Below are positions 35,047 through 46,997 of a stretch of DNA of 64,000 bases, one piece after another (position 1 is the first letter of the stretch; each line of letters starts with the position of its first letter). The translations under genes were made by a program, and so were the position numbers. The stretch covers positions 1,116,001 to 1,180,000 of the forward strand of contig JAHYIO010000036.1 of the NCBI GenBank assembly GCA_020543525.1, given 5' to 3'. The stretch is from Coriolopsis trogii. Taxonomy: Eukaryota; Basidiomycota; Agaricomycetes; Polyporales; Polyporaceae. The notes under the pieces were generated by a model, which worked only from the letters and a program-made list of their open reading frames with translations, searched no databases and was not told the DNA's origin.

Positions 35047-37543
35047 TCAAGGGAGCATCAAGAATCGGCTGACGAGGTCCTCGAACCGGGGCGTGCCCAA
35101 GCCCGTGACGGGGTCCCATCCCAGCGCACAGCTGAACCCGTCCGTGCCACAACCGGGATTCGAGCCGCTGACGACGTCGTTGAACGCGCTGACGAACAGG
35201 TTCGAGTAGAGCTGTGTGCCAAAGTCCGCGTCCCTATCAGCACGCCGTCCATCACGTCGGATCGCCGGCAGAACAACAAGAAAGGAGGCGGGAGAAGGAA
35301 GAAAGCCGAGCTCGAGCCGGAGGCTAACAGAAGAAACACTCACCGCAGGGTTCATGAACCCAACCGGCGACTTGCCCGCCGCCAGCCTCGCGTCGTTCAC
35401 GGCGACGACCAACGCCGCAAAGATCGGCGTCGACGCGGACGTGCCGCCCGAGAGCGTGTACTGCCCGTCAACGACAATGAGCGTCGGGAACCCGTTCGCG
35501 GCGACGTCGGGCACGCCCCGGCCCGTCGCGTTGAACACGCCGTCGCCGCCGAGGTCGTTCGGCACGAAAAAGTCGACAAAGTTCGCGACCTGCGTGTTCT
35601 GGTATGCCGGCCGCGGGAACACGTTCGAGAACCCGCCCCCGGAGCCGAACTGCGACGTCGCGCTCTCCACGTCGGTGACCTGCGTGTGTGTGTGCAAGGA
35701 CGGGTGTCAGCGACGTGCCGCGGATCCGCAGGTGGGGTGTTGGAGAATGGAGAACAACGTACCTGCTTGCCCGGGTCGACTTGCGTGGCGCCGACGGCGG
35801 TCACGTACGGGCACGTCGCGGGGAAGTTGGGGAGGAAGCTGCCCGAGCCGACTGCGACGGTTCCGTCGTTCAGAATGCAGAGGTTGTCCCCGTTCGAGGC
35901 CACCCCGTTGTCGCCGGACGCGAAGAGGAAGGTCATCCCGAGCAGACCCAACTGCGTGCCACGCGGCAGGTCAAGTCAGTCAAGTCGAGAACGAGGATCG
36001 CCCTGGAGTCTGGACTGAATGCTCACCTTGCCATACTCGTTACACTGACGCGTCATGTAGGCCGGGGGAAAGTCTTCGGCGCCGGCGTAGGAGAGCGAGT
36101 AGACAAAGGACTGCGGCTTGTTCCCGCAGTCCTCGGTCGTGCCGTCGTCGACAAAGTCAAAGTCGGGGTCGTCCCCTCCGTCGGCGCTGCAGAAGCCGCC
36201 ATCAAGCGCGTCGAGGAGCAGGTTGAACGATCCGCCTGTGAGCGACGAAAACGGAGCTCGTTAAGTACGACACGCTCGAAACAGTAGAAACACGGGACGC
36301 ACTGCCGCCGACCTGGTAGAGCCTGACTTCCTGCTCCTTACCCAGAAGACCCATCATGAGCTGGAAGTCCAGGTTTGACTCGCCGATCAGGTTGGGATCG
36401 GTCGCGGAAGATTCAGTCTGGCCTTGAGTCCATGTCAGCATCGTCATCGCTCGCCCTGTGACGTTGTTCCACTCACCGCCATCTATGCTGATGTCCGTTG
36501 GGTTGGTACCGACAAGGTCCGAAGCAAATTTCTGGAAGAATTGCTGGAGGTCATCATGATCGAGCGTCTGGTCCGCAAGTTCCACTATTCGTGGACGCGC
36601 CTCAGCTATCGTACCCATGTGGCAACATGTACACGGAGCAACTCACCAATACCGACCGAGTTCTGGTCAGTCGCCTGGAGGTTGGGACTGAAGCCGTACA
36701 GAGCGCGGATGCAGTCGAGCGTGACCTGAGAGTCGCAGGAGGACACGTCCGCCGCAAGAGCCTGCACAAACCGTCGTGTCGGGCACGAAGGATGGAATCA
36801 ATCACCGCCCGTCAGACAACCACGCATTCCTGACGACCTGACACACCCAGAGTTCGTACCTCGGCAGCGATTTGGACCCTCTGCGGCCCGTGCGGTCTCT
36901 GCATGTTGCTCGCCCCGGGGGCTCGTGCCGCTCCGCGGGCACGGGCGGCGGTACTGCGCTTGGAGAGCTGTGCCCCGAGCCTGATCCCGCCAAACTCGAC
37001 CGTGGGCGTGACGAGGTCGACGTGGGGGACGACGTGCTCGGGCAGGTGGTAGCCGTGGTGGCACGCGACGTGCTCCGTCCCGCTCTCCGGGTGCTGGTAG
37101 ACATAGTACTCGGCGGCGAGGAGGCGCTCGGCCTCGGCGACGGAGACGTTGAGGTGCATGTATGCGCGGTCCTTGCTGAACCGGATCCGGGACGGGTCCA
37201 TACCGTCGCTCACGAGCCAAGTCTGGACGACCTCGACGGTCTGCTCGGACGGGCGGAACGTCTTCGCGACGCGGGCGGGGGTCCAGTGTTGGCCATAGTT
37301 GGGCGACTCTGGGTCGGAGACTGAGAGCAGGTATTCCTCGAGGTTGTCGATGTTGGACTGGCGGAGAGCAATGCTAAGTGGGAGGAGTGCGTCTGGATCT
37401 GCCCTCTTGTGAAGTTGCCAGCCGTGGGGGACCGTGGACCGACGCTCGTGAAGGACGCGGCGAGAGAGTGGCGATGACGAGGCGCTGACCAGAGTTGCAA
37501 CGGCGACGAGCCCAGAGAAGAAGTGGAAAGAAAAAGAAAACAT
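35047..37543 (-). CDS. Secreted sedolisin / tripeptidyl-peptidase (S53)
   Basis: Acid-active serine-carboxyl endo- or tripeptidyl-peptidase. The ATG at 37543 gives a signal peptide (MFSFSFHFFSGLVAVATLVS). The activation prodomain follows (LPLSIALRQSNIDNLEEYLL, ESPNYGQHWTPARVAKTFRP, YYVYQHPESGTEHVACHHGY). The catalytic domain contains ADQTLDHDDLQQFFQKFA, a region beginning SVYSLSYAG-like (seen as FVYSLSYAGAEDFPPAYM), the oxyanion Asp region TFLFASGDNGV, the nucleophile SGGTSASTPIFAALV, and the calcium-binding end SCALGWDPVTGLGTPRFEDL. Many short introns. The combination of prodomain, SGGTSASTP and GWDPVTGLGTP is diagnostic for S53. GC-rich with long antisense open frames that are shadows. A TATA element lies 67 nt upstream. 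Confidence 0.95.
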
Positions 37544-38609
37544 GGCGGGGGAGAGGGAGCTGAACCACCAGGGGAGAAGGAGGGGGATGGAGACGGCATA
37601 GACTTTAAGCGATATATATCGAACCGAGGACTGGAGGGGAGTAGCATGGGCGCAGGGATGGAGGGCACCGCCTCGTGCAGATAGCTATACGTCCGAGGGC
37701 ACAGCGGCAGGGGGGCAAACAGCGAGATGGCCGAGACGGTCCGTGCCTCAGCGGGAGGGACAGGCTTCTGTGCATTGGGAATGGAATGCAGGGAAGTTGG
37801 AGGACAAGAATACCTCCCAGTCGGCCATCATTCTCAACACCGGACGTGAGATTCAGCGGGATAAACATTGGCTGTCCATGGTTGCCATTCAATCGTACTC
37901 TTTCTGCCTGAAGGCATCAGCAACATATCGCATAGTGTAGCTGCAGCAACTCGGAGGAGTACTCGCCATCGCATTCGAGAGCCAGAGGGCGCGAGGCTCG
38001 TGGAAGCAGCAGCGAACAATCAGAGAAGGAAGCACGTCCAGCTGTCACCGGGGCCGCCGGCCAGGACAGCAGCACACAGCCATCTCGCCCAGTCCCACTC
38101 AGATCGTACGGTCCAGATGAAGAACACGAGCACGACACACCCCTTTCTGGGGCACGTCAGGCCAGTGCAAGATTGACAGTCAGAGACGTGTTTAGGCCTT
38201 GACATAGTAGGACATTAACGGACATGTACCGCGGCATTCTCGGGAAGAGCGAACAGCCGACATTGGGAGTGAGTCAATCGTGGCTATGAATCGAGAGCAA
38301 CTTCCTCAGCAAGTTCAGAATCCACTCAGGCAGCTGCAGGCCGATCAAGGCTCATAGGCGCCCGTGGCTATTGCGTGTCCGATAATGAGCAGATCGTTGA
38401 AGTGGCGTGAAACAATATTTAGCTTCGTACCCTACGCCTACAAGCCCAATCCGTCGCGAAGAAAGAATGTATCGGGAATGTAACACGGCGTCCAGAGCAC
38501 AAGGGTATGTATATTTCGGTGATAACGTGTGCAGAGAATTCGAGACATGATGTACAAGCAAGGTCCAGATGGTTCCCGGGCCTACAGGCCGACGGGATCA
38601 TGACACGAT
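37544..38609. other. Intergenic: sedolisin promoter and 3' side of the coiled-coil gene
   Basis: About 1.07 kb. Near 37543 it holds the sedolisin core promoter with the palindromic TATA at 37610-37621. ORFs between 37675 and 38176 lack any protein-like pattern. Confidence 0.5.
37610..37621 (-). promoter_or_regulatory. Palindromic TATA element of the sedolisin gene
   Basis: CGATATATATCG is a perfect 12-nt palindrome 67 nt upstream of the sedolisin ATG, in a good position for TBP binding on the minus strand. Confidence 0.55.
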
Positions 38610-40046
38610 CTACGCCTTCCCAGTGAGCTGCCTGACTTTGGCCTCGCGTTCGCGCTATAGAGAAATCTGTCAGTTCAGATCAAGAATCACACGCGAGGAT
38701 ACATACGTCGTCGACAGCCTTCTGAGCCCTCAACCATTCCACCTCCCGGTTCTTCTCCTGCAGCATCTCAGTCGTCTCACGCGCATGGCTACGGGACGCC
38801 TCGCGCGCGTCTTCGTGCGCCTGGAGGTCCGCCTGCGCGCGCTCATACTTGGCACGAGCCGCAAAGAACTCGAGCTCGGCCTTGTGGAACTCCTTCATAG
38901 CCTTGGAGTAAGACGTGTACGACTTGCTCTCCTCCTGCGAGACATTAGATTTGTCAATCGTTAGCATCTATTGCGGAAACCATTCACAAGACGTACCTTG
39001 ACCGCAGCTTTCTGCAACTTCTGCAAATCGGCGAGCTCCTTCAATGCCTCGTCGAGGGCCTTCTTCTCCGCCTTGCCCTCCGCCTTAATAATCTTCGCCA
39101 CCTTCTTGCCCTCCTTGACTGAAAGAATACCCCCAATCAGTATCAGGCCCAGCACACGCAGAACACGAAAAAGTGACTCACTCTGAGTCTTGCTCAGCTT
39201 GATCTTCTGCTTCTCCGACAAGCTCAAGTCCGCACTCCGGCTGCGCGCATGGAACGCATCATCAAACGTCGCGCTCGAAGCAGGTCCAACCGTCCCCGCC
39301 CCACTCGCAAAACTCCCCCCGCTCAAGCTAATCCTCCTCCGCCTCAACTCGCTCCTCCTCCCCTCTCCACTTGACGGCGTCGTCCGCACGCTCCCGCGCT
39401 CCTCCCGGTCCGCCAAGCTCGCGCGCCGCCCCGCGGACCGGAACGACCGCAGCGACGACGCGCGCTTGAACGAACTGTTCCGCACTGCTCGCTCTCCGTC
39501 CTCACCCTCATCGTCCAGCATCTCACGCATCGCGCTCCCCTTCGGCGACTCCGTCCACAGGATAGGAATAGGCTCCATCCCGACGCTCCGCTGCGACCCA
39601 CGCGACGCCGGACGCCGCCCTCCGTTCGAGACCGACCCCCCGTACCCCGAGTCGGTCACCGCGCCCGAGGTCGACCGCCGGTGCGAGGAGCCCTTGGACT
39701 TGCGGCTGCTCGACTCCCCATCGTCTTCCACGTCTTCTTCCGCCTCTTCCTCATCCCCGTCTGCAGGCGCCTTGCGGATTACGGGGTCGCGGGCGATGCC
39801 CACGGAGGGCTTGCGAGAGAGGTCTGCTGCTGCTGCACCACCTTGCTGCTCGTCGTCGTCAGCGATGAATGCGCCCGGGAACGCCTTCTCCTGCTCGCTC
39901 GCAGGAGTCTTTGCGTCTGGCGCGGCCGACACGGCGTCTGTAGATTTCTTGTTCCAGATCATGACCGGCGCGTCGAAGTAGATGGACTGCTCACTGCCAG
40001 GGGTCGTCGTAGCGTAGTCAATGTATGTTGCAGCGCGGCTCGTCAT
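38610..40046 (-). CDS. Low-complexity Ser/Arg protein with C-terminal coiled coil
   Basis: The ATG at 40046 begins MTSRAATYIDYATTTPGSEQ. The long first exon is rich in Ser, Arg, Asp and Glu and contains several RxxS-type segments (RRASLADREERGS, KRASSLRSFRSAGRR) that look like basophilic kinase sites. After an intron near 39122-39179, a Lys/Glu/Ala-rich helix starts (EGKKVAKIIKAEGKAEKKAL) and continues through an intron to a coiled coil (YSKAMKEFHKAELEFFAARA, then EMLQEKNREVEWLRAQKAVD). The final exon, 38654-38610, ends REREAKVRQLTGKA. The heptad-like pattern supports a rod of roughly 130 residues. No recognised family; likely a basidiomycete-specific cytoplasmic protein. Confidence 0.85.
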
Positions 40047-40622
40047 GATTTGCGAGTAGAAGAATCAAGAGTTGTAGAGGAATATGTGTGTGTTGCGTGT
40101 GAGGTTTCGAAGCGGGTGTTGGTGAGCTTTTCGAGCTGGAAGGTGGGGGTATAAATGGGCTGCACATGTCGGCGTATGTCATTGGAGCGCTAGTCGAGCA
40201 GAATCTTCCATCCGTGATCTTTGCCACATATGGCAGGTGGCCTACCTAACACGTACATGACGTAATGCGAACTATGGGTTAACGCCCGGAATTGTGACGA
40301 TAGACACATCCGCTGCAGGCGGAGCAGCATAGATGCGTCGCAAATCAGCCTGCGTGAGTCGGAGCAAGTCCACTTCCTGCACGGATGCCCTGCAGATACC
40401 TACGGATATGGCAGCCTGGATCGTCCGTCACGTCAGGAACATTCATTTCCGGATGCATGCGTCGAACGTACCGCAAACGCGTGTTCTTGATTGCCTGCCG
40501 TCTGGACACAATCAGTAAACGCGAGAAGTAGCTCGGTAATCCAACGCGGTCATCGTGATTTTCCATGGAACGAATCAAAGACACTCAATAACTTGATCCC
40601 ATAACGATCCGCTGATCATAGC
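40047..40622. other. Intergenic: coiled-coil gene promoter and phosphatase 3' side
   Basis: 576 nt between two minus-strand genes. No coding evidence. Confidence 0.45.
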
Positions 40623-42343
40623 CTAGACAAAATCACCGATGACTTGTCTCTCGTCCTCCGCCAGTACCTCCTCTCGGTCTACGTACACCGCCTTCACTAT
40701 CTCTCTCTCTGTCCATGCTTTCTGTCCACCGGACGAGGCAAGTGTATAGGTCACAGACAACGCAGAGAGCGCGCCACCATATGCATGCGAGATACCTTCG
40801 CTAATGGTCAGCTCAAGGACTTGGGCGAACAAACCAAGAGGAAACTAACCGGTGTCGATGATAATGATCTTGCCACCGCACCTTGATACAATTCGCTACA
40901 GCCGGTATCAATGCGGCAAACGCAGACAAGGGCCGTGTCGCGTACCTGGAAGTCGGGAGTATGTCCCATCACCATTCTCCGTGTTCCAGTCCTCTGCAAG
41001 ACATCGTCGACTTCCTTGCAGACTTTCTCCTCAGGGTCGAGCGCCCAGCCGCGATACCAGAGAGGTCCGTCAGAGCCATACAGACGTTGCTCAGCCACCG
41101 TCGCGTCATGAGGCAAACCAGGATAAGGATTGGGCGGATGCGGAGGGGGCTGAGGACGGGTCTGCAGCTTCCGGAGGAGAGAGTCAGAGAGCTCATTGAT
41201 GCGAGACGGGAAGGGCGTCAGGTCAGGATACGTGGGCGCAAGACCGCCATGGACGAAGGAGATAGCTGCATGAGACAGTGGTGTAGTTGACGGGGAGACG
41301 GACGGATCGTAGTCCGTATTCGGAGGACCAAGCGACGGGTGCAGTGGGAGGCGAGACGTCGTGGTGTAGTTCGCAGCCCAACTGCGGCCAATTCGTCCTG
41401 TTGAGAGCATTTTCTGACGCGCAGCGACGGAGCCGAACGTTTTGATTTCCGATGTGTGAACGTATCTTGTTTTGCGGCGACTTCAGCTGCATATGAACAC
41501 TTTTGAGGACTGACGCACCTCCAGTCACCAATGATGTTCATCCATTCGTGGTTACCCAGATGCGTTAGTACTGTTCCCCCAACGGCCTGAGCTTGGTCGC
41601 GAAGCCTATCCATCCACATATACAGCTTGATGGTGTCATCTCCTCTGCATAGCATCGTCAGCAAATGCTTAGCGAGGCACGACTACACAACAGTGACACT
41701 GACACGGCGGTGCCGATACCGATGCGCGCATATACTCATCCCATTTGATATTGCGGGCCGCCTCAGCGCGATGGCAACACTGACAGCGCATGCGAGCGAG
41801 GTGGGTACATGCGCGTCGCACTGAATTGCCTCGGCCCAGTTTAGTTGATACATTGTATCAACATGGGTTACCAAGGCTATTCTAATACGAATTTGCAGGG
41901 GGATTGCACTGCAGGTAGGCTCACCTGTCGATAATGTCCCCCGTTTGGACGAAGAAGTCAACCTCGCCTGACCAGTTCCCCTGTTCGTCCACCACGCCGG
42001 CCATCTGGAGCACTTGCTGTGCGTTGGGGAGGTCTCCGTGGAGGTCACCTACGGCCACGATCCTCCTTGTGAACTGGCCCTTGACGCGCTGGGATTGGTG
42101 TGGGACATGGTGCTCGTGTTGCTTTGGACGATGCTGGTCCACAAGATTCATAGCATCAAAAGGTTGTTGGCCTGAGCCATCGTCATAGCCATGTTGCTTG
42201 TTCTCCAGGTCTGGATGGACAGCAAGCGGCCAATTAAGCGGCAGACTGGCGACGAGGTCGAAGACCGGCACGAAGGACCGACAGATCCAAAGGACGCTGA
42301 GAACGGGAGCGAGAACAGCGAGAAGGGAGAGAAAGCGGGGCAT
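40623..42343 (-). CDS. Shewanella-like (calcineurin-fold) metallophosphatase with N-terminal membrane anchor
   Basis: PPP-fold phosphoesterase using two metal ions. The ATG at 42343 starts a hydrophobic segment (MPRFLSLLAVLAPVLSVLWI) acting as signal peptide or signal anchor. Metal-site motifs follow: VAVGDLHGDLPNAQQVL (GDxHG), VQTGDIIDRGDD (GDxxDRG, joined across an intron), LTHLGNHEWMNIIGDW (GNHE), FVHGGLAP and MVMGHTPDFQ. The block GPLWYRGWALDPEEKVCKEV with the adjacent GHT is typical of Shewanella-like phosphatases rather than PP1/PP2A. The C-terminal exons encode RCGGKIIIIDTG and ISHAYGGALSAL, ending EDERQVIGDFV. Substrate unknown; the N-terminal segment implies an ER/secretory or vacuolar location, unlike PP1/PP2A. 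Several short introns. Confidence 0.9.
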
Positions 42344-42719
42344 GACTGATGTGCGCTACTGCATATGTTGAGTCGACGACGAGAAGGCAGTGGTGGTGGT
42401 GGTGGTGGCTACAGATGCAGAGTAGAGACCAAGGGACACGAGAGAGATCGGTCAGAGAGATCGGGCCCAATAACGGCAACTTTGTGATTACGTAAGCAGC
42501 AAGGGGCAGCCGGGGCGCCCATAGTCAATAGCAGCCAGACGCTGGCAGTGAGAGTGGGGACGCACTGGGACCGCACTCAGTACACAAAACCACAACCACC
42601 GTCACCGCAGCTCGTCAGCTGCCTTCCCTTCCTTCCCTTCCCTCCTCTTTCTCCGGATGCTTGTCTGCTGAACGCCTCCCTCCCACCAGGTCTGCGTCCA
42701 GCCAGCCGCTACCAGCGAC
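42344..42719. promoter_or_regulatory. Divergent promoter, phosphatase / aspartic protease
   Basis: 376 nt between start codons of divergent genes. It contains a TGG trinucleotide repeat (42391-42408) on the phosphatase side and a CT/CCTTCCCTTCC-rich tract (about 42621-42650) on the protease side, as common in fungal promoters. Confidence 0.55.
42391..42408. repeat. TGG trinucleotide microsatellite
   Basis: Six tandem TGG units in the probable 5'UTR or promoter of the phosphatase gene, about 48 nt upstream of its ATG (CCA on the transcribed strand). Confidence 0.85.
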
Positions 42720-45428
42720 ATGCTGCCCATCGTCCTCGCACTCTCCATTCTTGCTCTCCTCGAAGGCCCCTGTGCCTTTGACGCAGGTCCGCGCTGGAGG
42801 CCGGACCTCCGCAGGAATGCCCCGCACATCAGTAGGAACGATGGCCGTCTGCGCGCTCGTGTCCTCGAGGGCATCGCGACTGGTATGCCCCCCACGACCA
42901 ATTCGACGATCGTCCCTGTCGCATTAGCGTCGGACAAACAGTGAGTCTCCCGTCTTTACTTCGGCCATGACGGCATCGTGGGCGGAGCAGGTGCGGGTCT
43001 AATGTCCCCCTCTCAGGACGTACTACGCACTCTCCACCGTTGGAACCGTCAATCTTCGACTAGCACTGGACACCGCATCCGCCGACCTCTGGGTCGTCTC
43101 TTCCGATTGCACCTCTAATCAGTGCCAACTTCCCAAATACCCCCTCTCTTTGCAGAGCCCGACATTCGTTTCCTTAGACTCCAATCAGACTTCCTTTGGC
43201 GTTAGTTACGCGGACGGGACTGGTGCGTTGTGCCCCGCGTTCAGGGTGGCCATGTCTGACTTGCTCTCCGATGGTCATCGTCGGCTCTGTTTCATTGCAA
43301 ACACTCTCATGTGATATGATAGGTGCGCAAGGATTTGTTGCGCGCGAGTCCGTATCTATTGGCAACATCACCGTGTCAGACCAAGCTCTTGGTGAGTCCT
43401 TGTTAGTCTGTCCTCATGGTTTTTGAGACCCATGGAAGCGAGGCTTTTGCTCTATGGACGCTATTCTCCATTGTAAAGTTGTTTCACTCCCACACATGGG
43501 TAGTCAGCCCCTCGTGGGGGAACTGACCGCTCATAGGTACAGCCATAACTCCATGCACCGAGACAGCGCGCCTCCACCATCTCTTAGCAGGATATTTTTC
43601 TCCGGGATACTGTTGGTCTACCCTACCAAGGATGCACTAACCCACCTACCCACCCCCATAGGTCTCGCTACATCGTCCAACGTAACCTTCTCTGACGAAG
43701 TCAGTGGAGTACTAGGTCTGGGTTTTCCTAGACTCTCCTCGGTATCTAATACAGTCGTGAATGGTACGATATTCCGATCGAACATGAAACATTTTACTGA
43801 CTACAGTATAGCGACGCCCTTCTTTGCGACGCTGTCGCAAAATGGACTCCTGGACTATCCACTGTTCGGCCTTAGCCTGACACGGGATGCAGGTGGTAGC
43901 CTCAGTCTTGGTATGACATGCGCGAATGGTCGATTTCTTTCACAAAGCACTGACTCGCGAACCAGGTGCCGTCGACGGGTCTATCGTCACCAACAGGTCA
44001 CTGATTGAGTGGAACGAGGTCGTCCCCTTCGCGCCGTTCCTTGGCACAAGTGGCAATACCTCTAGCTACCTTCAATGGACAGTAGTCCTTGAAGGAATCT
44101 CTGTAAGTCTTCGGCAACGGTTGCTCATCTAGATATTGTCAATGGACCGACAACTCACCCGTCCTTTTACGACGTCAATGATACAGGTTAATGGCACTGC
44201 GTTGACGCCCGAACCTACGTACCCGGCACAGACCATGAATGCTTCCTTAGCATTGATCGACGTGTGCGTCTACATCGCTTTGGATCGGGAACCTACAGAT
44301 TGACTCATGCGCTCCGCTTGTTGGCAATTGTGCCTGACAGAGGAACCGCTGGAATCTATGGGCCATACCAAGATGTAGGTTGCTTCTCTCCAAATGGGCG
44401 TCTGTAGCTCCACATGAACTTACATGAGGCTCGTGTAGGTCTCGCGCATATTCTCCATGTTCGAGAGTGCGCGCCTCGTGGATGCCAGTGCGTATATGCC
44501 CGCCTGGTGCGATGCATCTTTCTGACTGGCATTACGTTTCAGCCACCGGGCAGTACGTAGTTCTATGCGATACTGAGCAGACGATGTCCTTCAACTTCGG
44601 GTGAGTTTCCCTTGCATCGCTTGTATGCTAGTCTGATGAACCGCCGACGATAGTGGCCGAAACTTTACTTTGCAACCGACTGACTACATCATCGGCCCTG
44701 CTGCTGGTAACCCCAATCTGTGTCTCTCATGGCCCAGAGCCATGCCTCCGAGTTCGGATGGCATTGACTGGCAGATAGGTATGTCGCCATGTTCCTATCG
44801 CCGTGGAAGGCAGAGCAAACAATGACCATCGCAGGCTCGGCATTCCTGAGAACTGTGTATTCGATATACAGGTAGGCCAAGTGTTGCCTGTCGGTGCGTA
44901 CATGATACTCATACATTCTCTAGCTTTGGCATCAATACCAAGGAATCCCCCATGATCGGTTTCTACCCACTCTCGAATGCGACAGCCTCCACCGAATCCG
45001 CGGCCTCAGTCGCAGCCTTCCTCTCGTCCGCCAGCGCAACCGTGGCCACCACACTCCCGAACTTCCTGGTCCCTATCCCCTCGCAAAGCACGCCCTCATA
45101 CACGTTCAACGCCTCCATCACGGCCAAGCCGGGCAAGATCCCCAAGACCGGGCTCGCCACGAGCACGTACGAAGCACTCCTCGAGTCAAACGCCACCGCC
45201 ATCCCGACCGTCACGCCCTCGCCCACGGTCGCCACGCTCATCATCACGGACACGAGCGGGCACACGCTCACGACGACCTCCACGGCCTCGCAGCACTCCA
45301 TCACGCTCGGCATCCCTTCGGAGTGGCAGAACAATGGCACTCCCAGCAGGCACGCGCTCTCCACCGGCAACGTCCTCATCGCGACGTTCCTCACCGTCCT
45401 CACGTCCGCCATCTTCCGGATCCTATAG
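42720..45428 (+). CDS. GPI-anchored pepsin-like aspartic protease (A1) with unusual active-site motifs
   Basis: Secreted or cell-surface A1-family protein. The ATG at 42720 begins a signal peptide (MLPIVLALSILALLEGPCAF). A propeptide-like region follows, then the first lobe with LRLALDTASADLWVVSSDC, where the catalytic Asp motif reads DTA rather than DTG. Next come SYADGTGAQGFVARESVSIG (flap region), VSGVLGLGFPRLSS and FFATLSQNGLLDYPLFGLSL. The second motif, reconstructed across an intron at about 44264-44340, reads LID-V-GTAGIYGPYQD. The C-terminal lobe includes SFNFGGRNFTLQPTDYIIGP and SAFLRTVYSIYSFG. A Ser/Thr-rich stalk ends in ALSTGNVLIATFLTVLTSAI, a hydrophobic tail typical of a GPI signal. 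At least ten exons. Whether the second Asp motif supports catalysis is uncertain. Confidence 0.88.
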
Positions 45429-45993
45429 CAGTAGTGTAGTATTTATATCGTCGCGCTTTCTATTCATACATCGTGTGGACATTGACCCTCTCCTCCTTCG
45501 ATTTTTGCTGTCCTACCCGTGTGCACATCTTTCTCCACAGACTATTTCGTCTTTTCGATTCGCTCTTCGTGTTCCGCCATAGCAGCTCTCCGCAGAGACG
45601 TTTGTAGCAGCCTGTGTGACTAGCCCTTCCCTCCCTCTTCGTCATACTGTACATACACACACTCTCAGACGTACGTACATAGCAGCTTCCGTCAGACTTA
45701 CCCGACGTGCAGTGTATCGAATGTACTTGTAACGTGCACATACGCGTGCGCCGTCGGGACTATCCCGCTGGGATACATATCATGCAGCATTCATACACGG
45801 ATCTCTCTCGTGTTGGAAGCACGCTTCAGGTCAGCGACCAAACAGCCAAATGCATGGTTTCCCTTCATAGATAGCCCAACAACGTACACCATTAGTGAGT
45901 ACACACGATGTTTCCGTTCCCAAATCATAGCTTCGTCCTCCCCATCGCATCTTTCACGGATCCACGATCAGCGACAGCATCGTCGGCTGGCAG
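45429..45993. other. Convergent intergenic region
   Basis: 565 nt between the 3' ends of the aspartic protease and glutathione peroxidase genes. TC-rich but without gene evidence. Confidence 0.5.
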
Positions 45994-46997
45994 TCAGAGG
46001 AGCTTCGCGACTTCGGCGTCGATCGCCTCGGGGGACGTAGTCGATGCCCAGCGGTGGACGACCTTGCCCTCCTTGTTGATCAAGAACTTCTCAAAGTTCC
46101 ACTGTGATGGCGACAAGTAGTGAGCCGTCAGCGTCTGACTGCCAAGTAATCAAGGACGCGGGGACGGGCCGACGTTGTGGTATGGAAGAGAGGGGGGGGG
46201 GGAGGCAGAGACTCGGAGTATCCAAATTGTGGGGAGCAAAGACGCACCTTGATGCGAGTGAGACCGAGCAGACCGGCCTTTTGGCTCTTGAGCCACTTGT
46301 ACACCTCGTTCGTGTTGTCCCCGTTCACGTCCGACTTGGCCATGAGCGGGAAGGTGACGCCGTGGTTGAGCTCGCAGAACTCGGCGATCTTCTCGTCGTT
46401 CTCCGGCTCCTGGCCTCCGAACTGCGTGCGCACGCGCAGCATCCGTGCAGATCCAAGGTCGAGGGGGGAGATGCAGGTCCGGATGGGGACGTAGGGATAG
46501 GACATATCGTCGACAGTCAGAGGGGCGACGAAAAGAGCCGCGATCGACGCACCTGGTTGCACGGGAAGCCGAGGATGACGAACCCTTGGTCCTTGTACTT
46601 CTTGTACAGGGCCTCCAGACCCTTGTACTGGGGCGTGAAACCACTGTGTAGATCCATACAGAACGGCGTAACGTCATGCGATCGGTGAGATGTGCGCGAG
46701 AGATGGGTGCGGAACGCGAGCGTACCACTTGGACGCGGTGTTGACGATGAGTACGACCTTGCCCTTGAGCTGCTCAAAGTCGTACGTCTTGTTGCCGGGG
46801 AGGGTCGCCTTGAGCGAGTAGAAGGAGGCGTCGGACATGGTTGGAGATGTGCTAGAGAAAGCGCGGTGGACGGGTGGACGAGAGCAGAGACTGAACGCAA
46901 GAGAGGGCGCGCGATGGGTAAGAGGGAAAGAGAGGTGACGGCGTGCGAGAGAGACGGCTGGGAGAAAGCTGGTTTTATGGATTACATGGGAAGTCAT
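45994..46997 (-). CDS. GPX: Glutathione/thioredoxin peroxidase (GPx family), probable dual start
   Basis: Reduces peroxides using thioredoxin or glutathione. The core enzyme starts at the ATG at 46838: [20 protein letters not shown], then [14 protein letters not shown]. Splicing of an intron after 46729 forms the peroxidatic Cys (AAGTG joined to T) giving [18 protein letters not shown]. Next come [11 protein letters not shown] (split) and [20 protein letters not shown], with the resolving Cys candidate in EFCELN. The last exon encodes [20 protein letters not shown] and ends EVAKLL (stop 45994-45996). An in-frame upstream ATG at 46997 adds a 53-residue Arg/Ser/Leu-rich, acid-free leader ([20 protein letters not shown]...) that looks like a mitochondrial presequence. 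An 11-G run (46192-46202) lies in an intron. Confidence 0.93.
46192..46202 (+). repeat. 11-nt G homopolymer in GPx intron
   Basis: Uninterrupted G run on the plus strand (C run on the transcript) inside the penultimate intron of the GPx gene. Prone to length change and to sequencing error. Confidence 0.8.

Noticed and set aside
35216..36226. 336-codon plus-strand ORF opposite the sedolisin gene
   Set aside because: It is an antisense shadow of high-GC coding sequence; the minus strand has the S53 catalytic motifs and consistent introns.
39190..39981. 263-codon plus-strand ORF
   Set aside because: Antisense shadow of the Ser/Arg-rich exon of the minus-strand coiled-coil gene.
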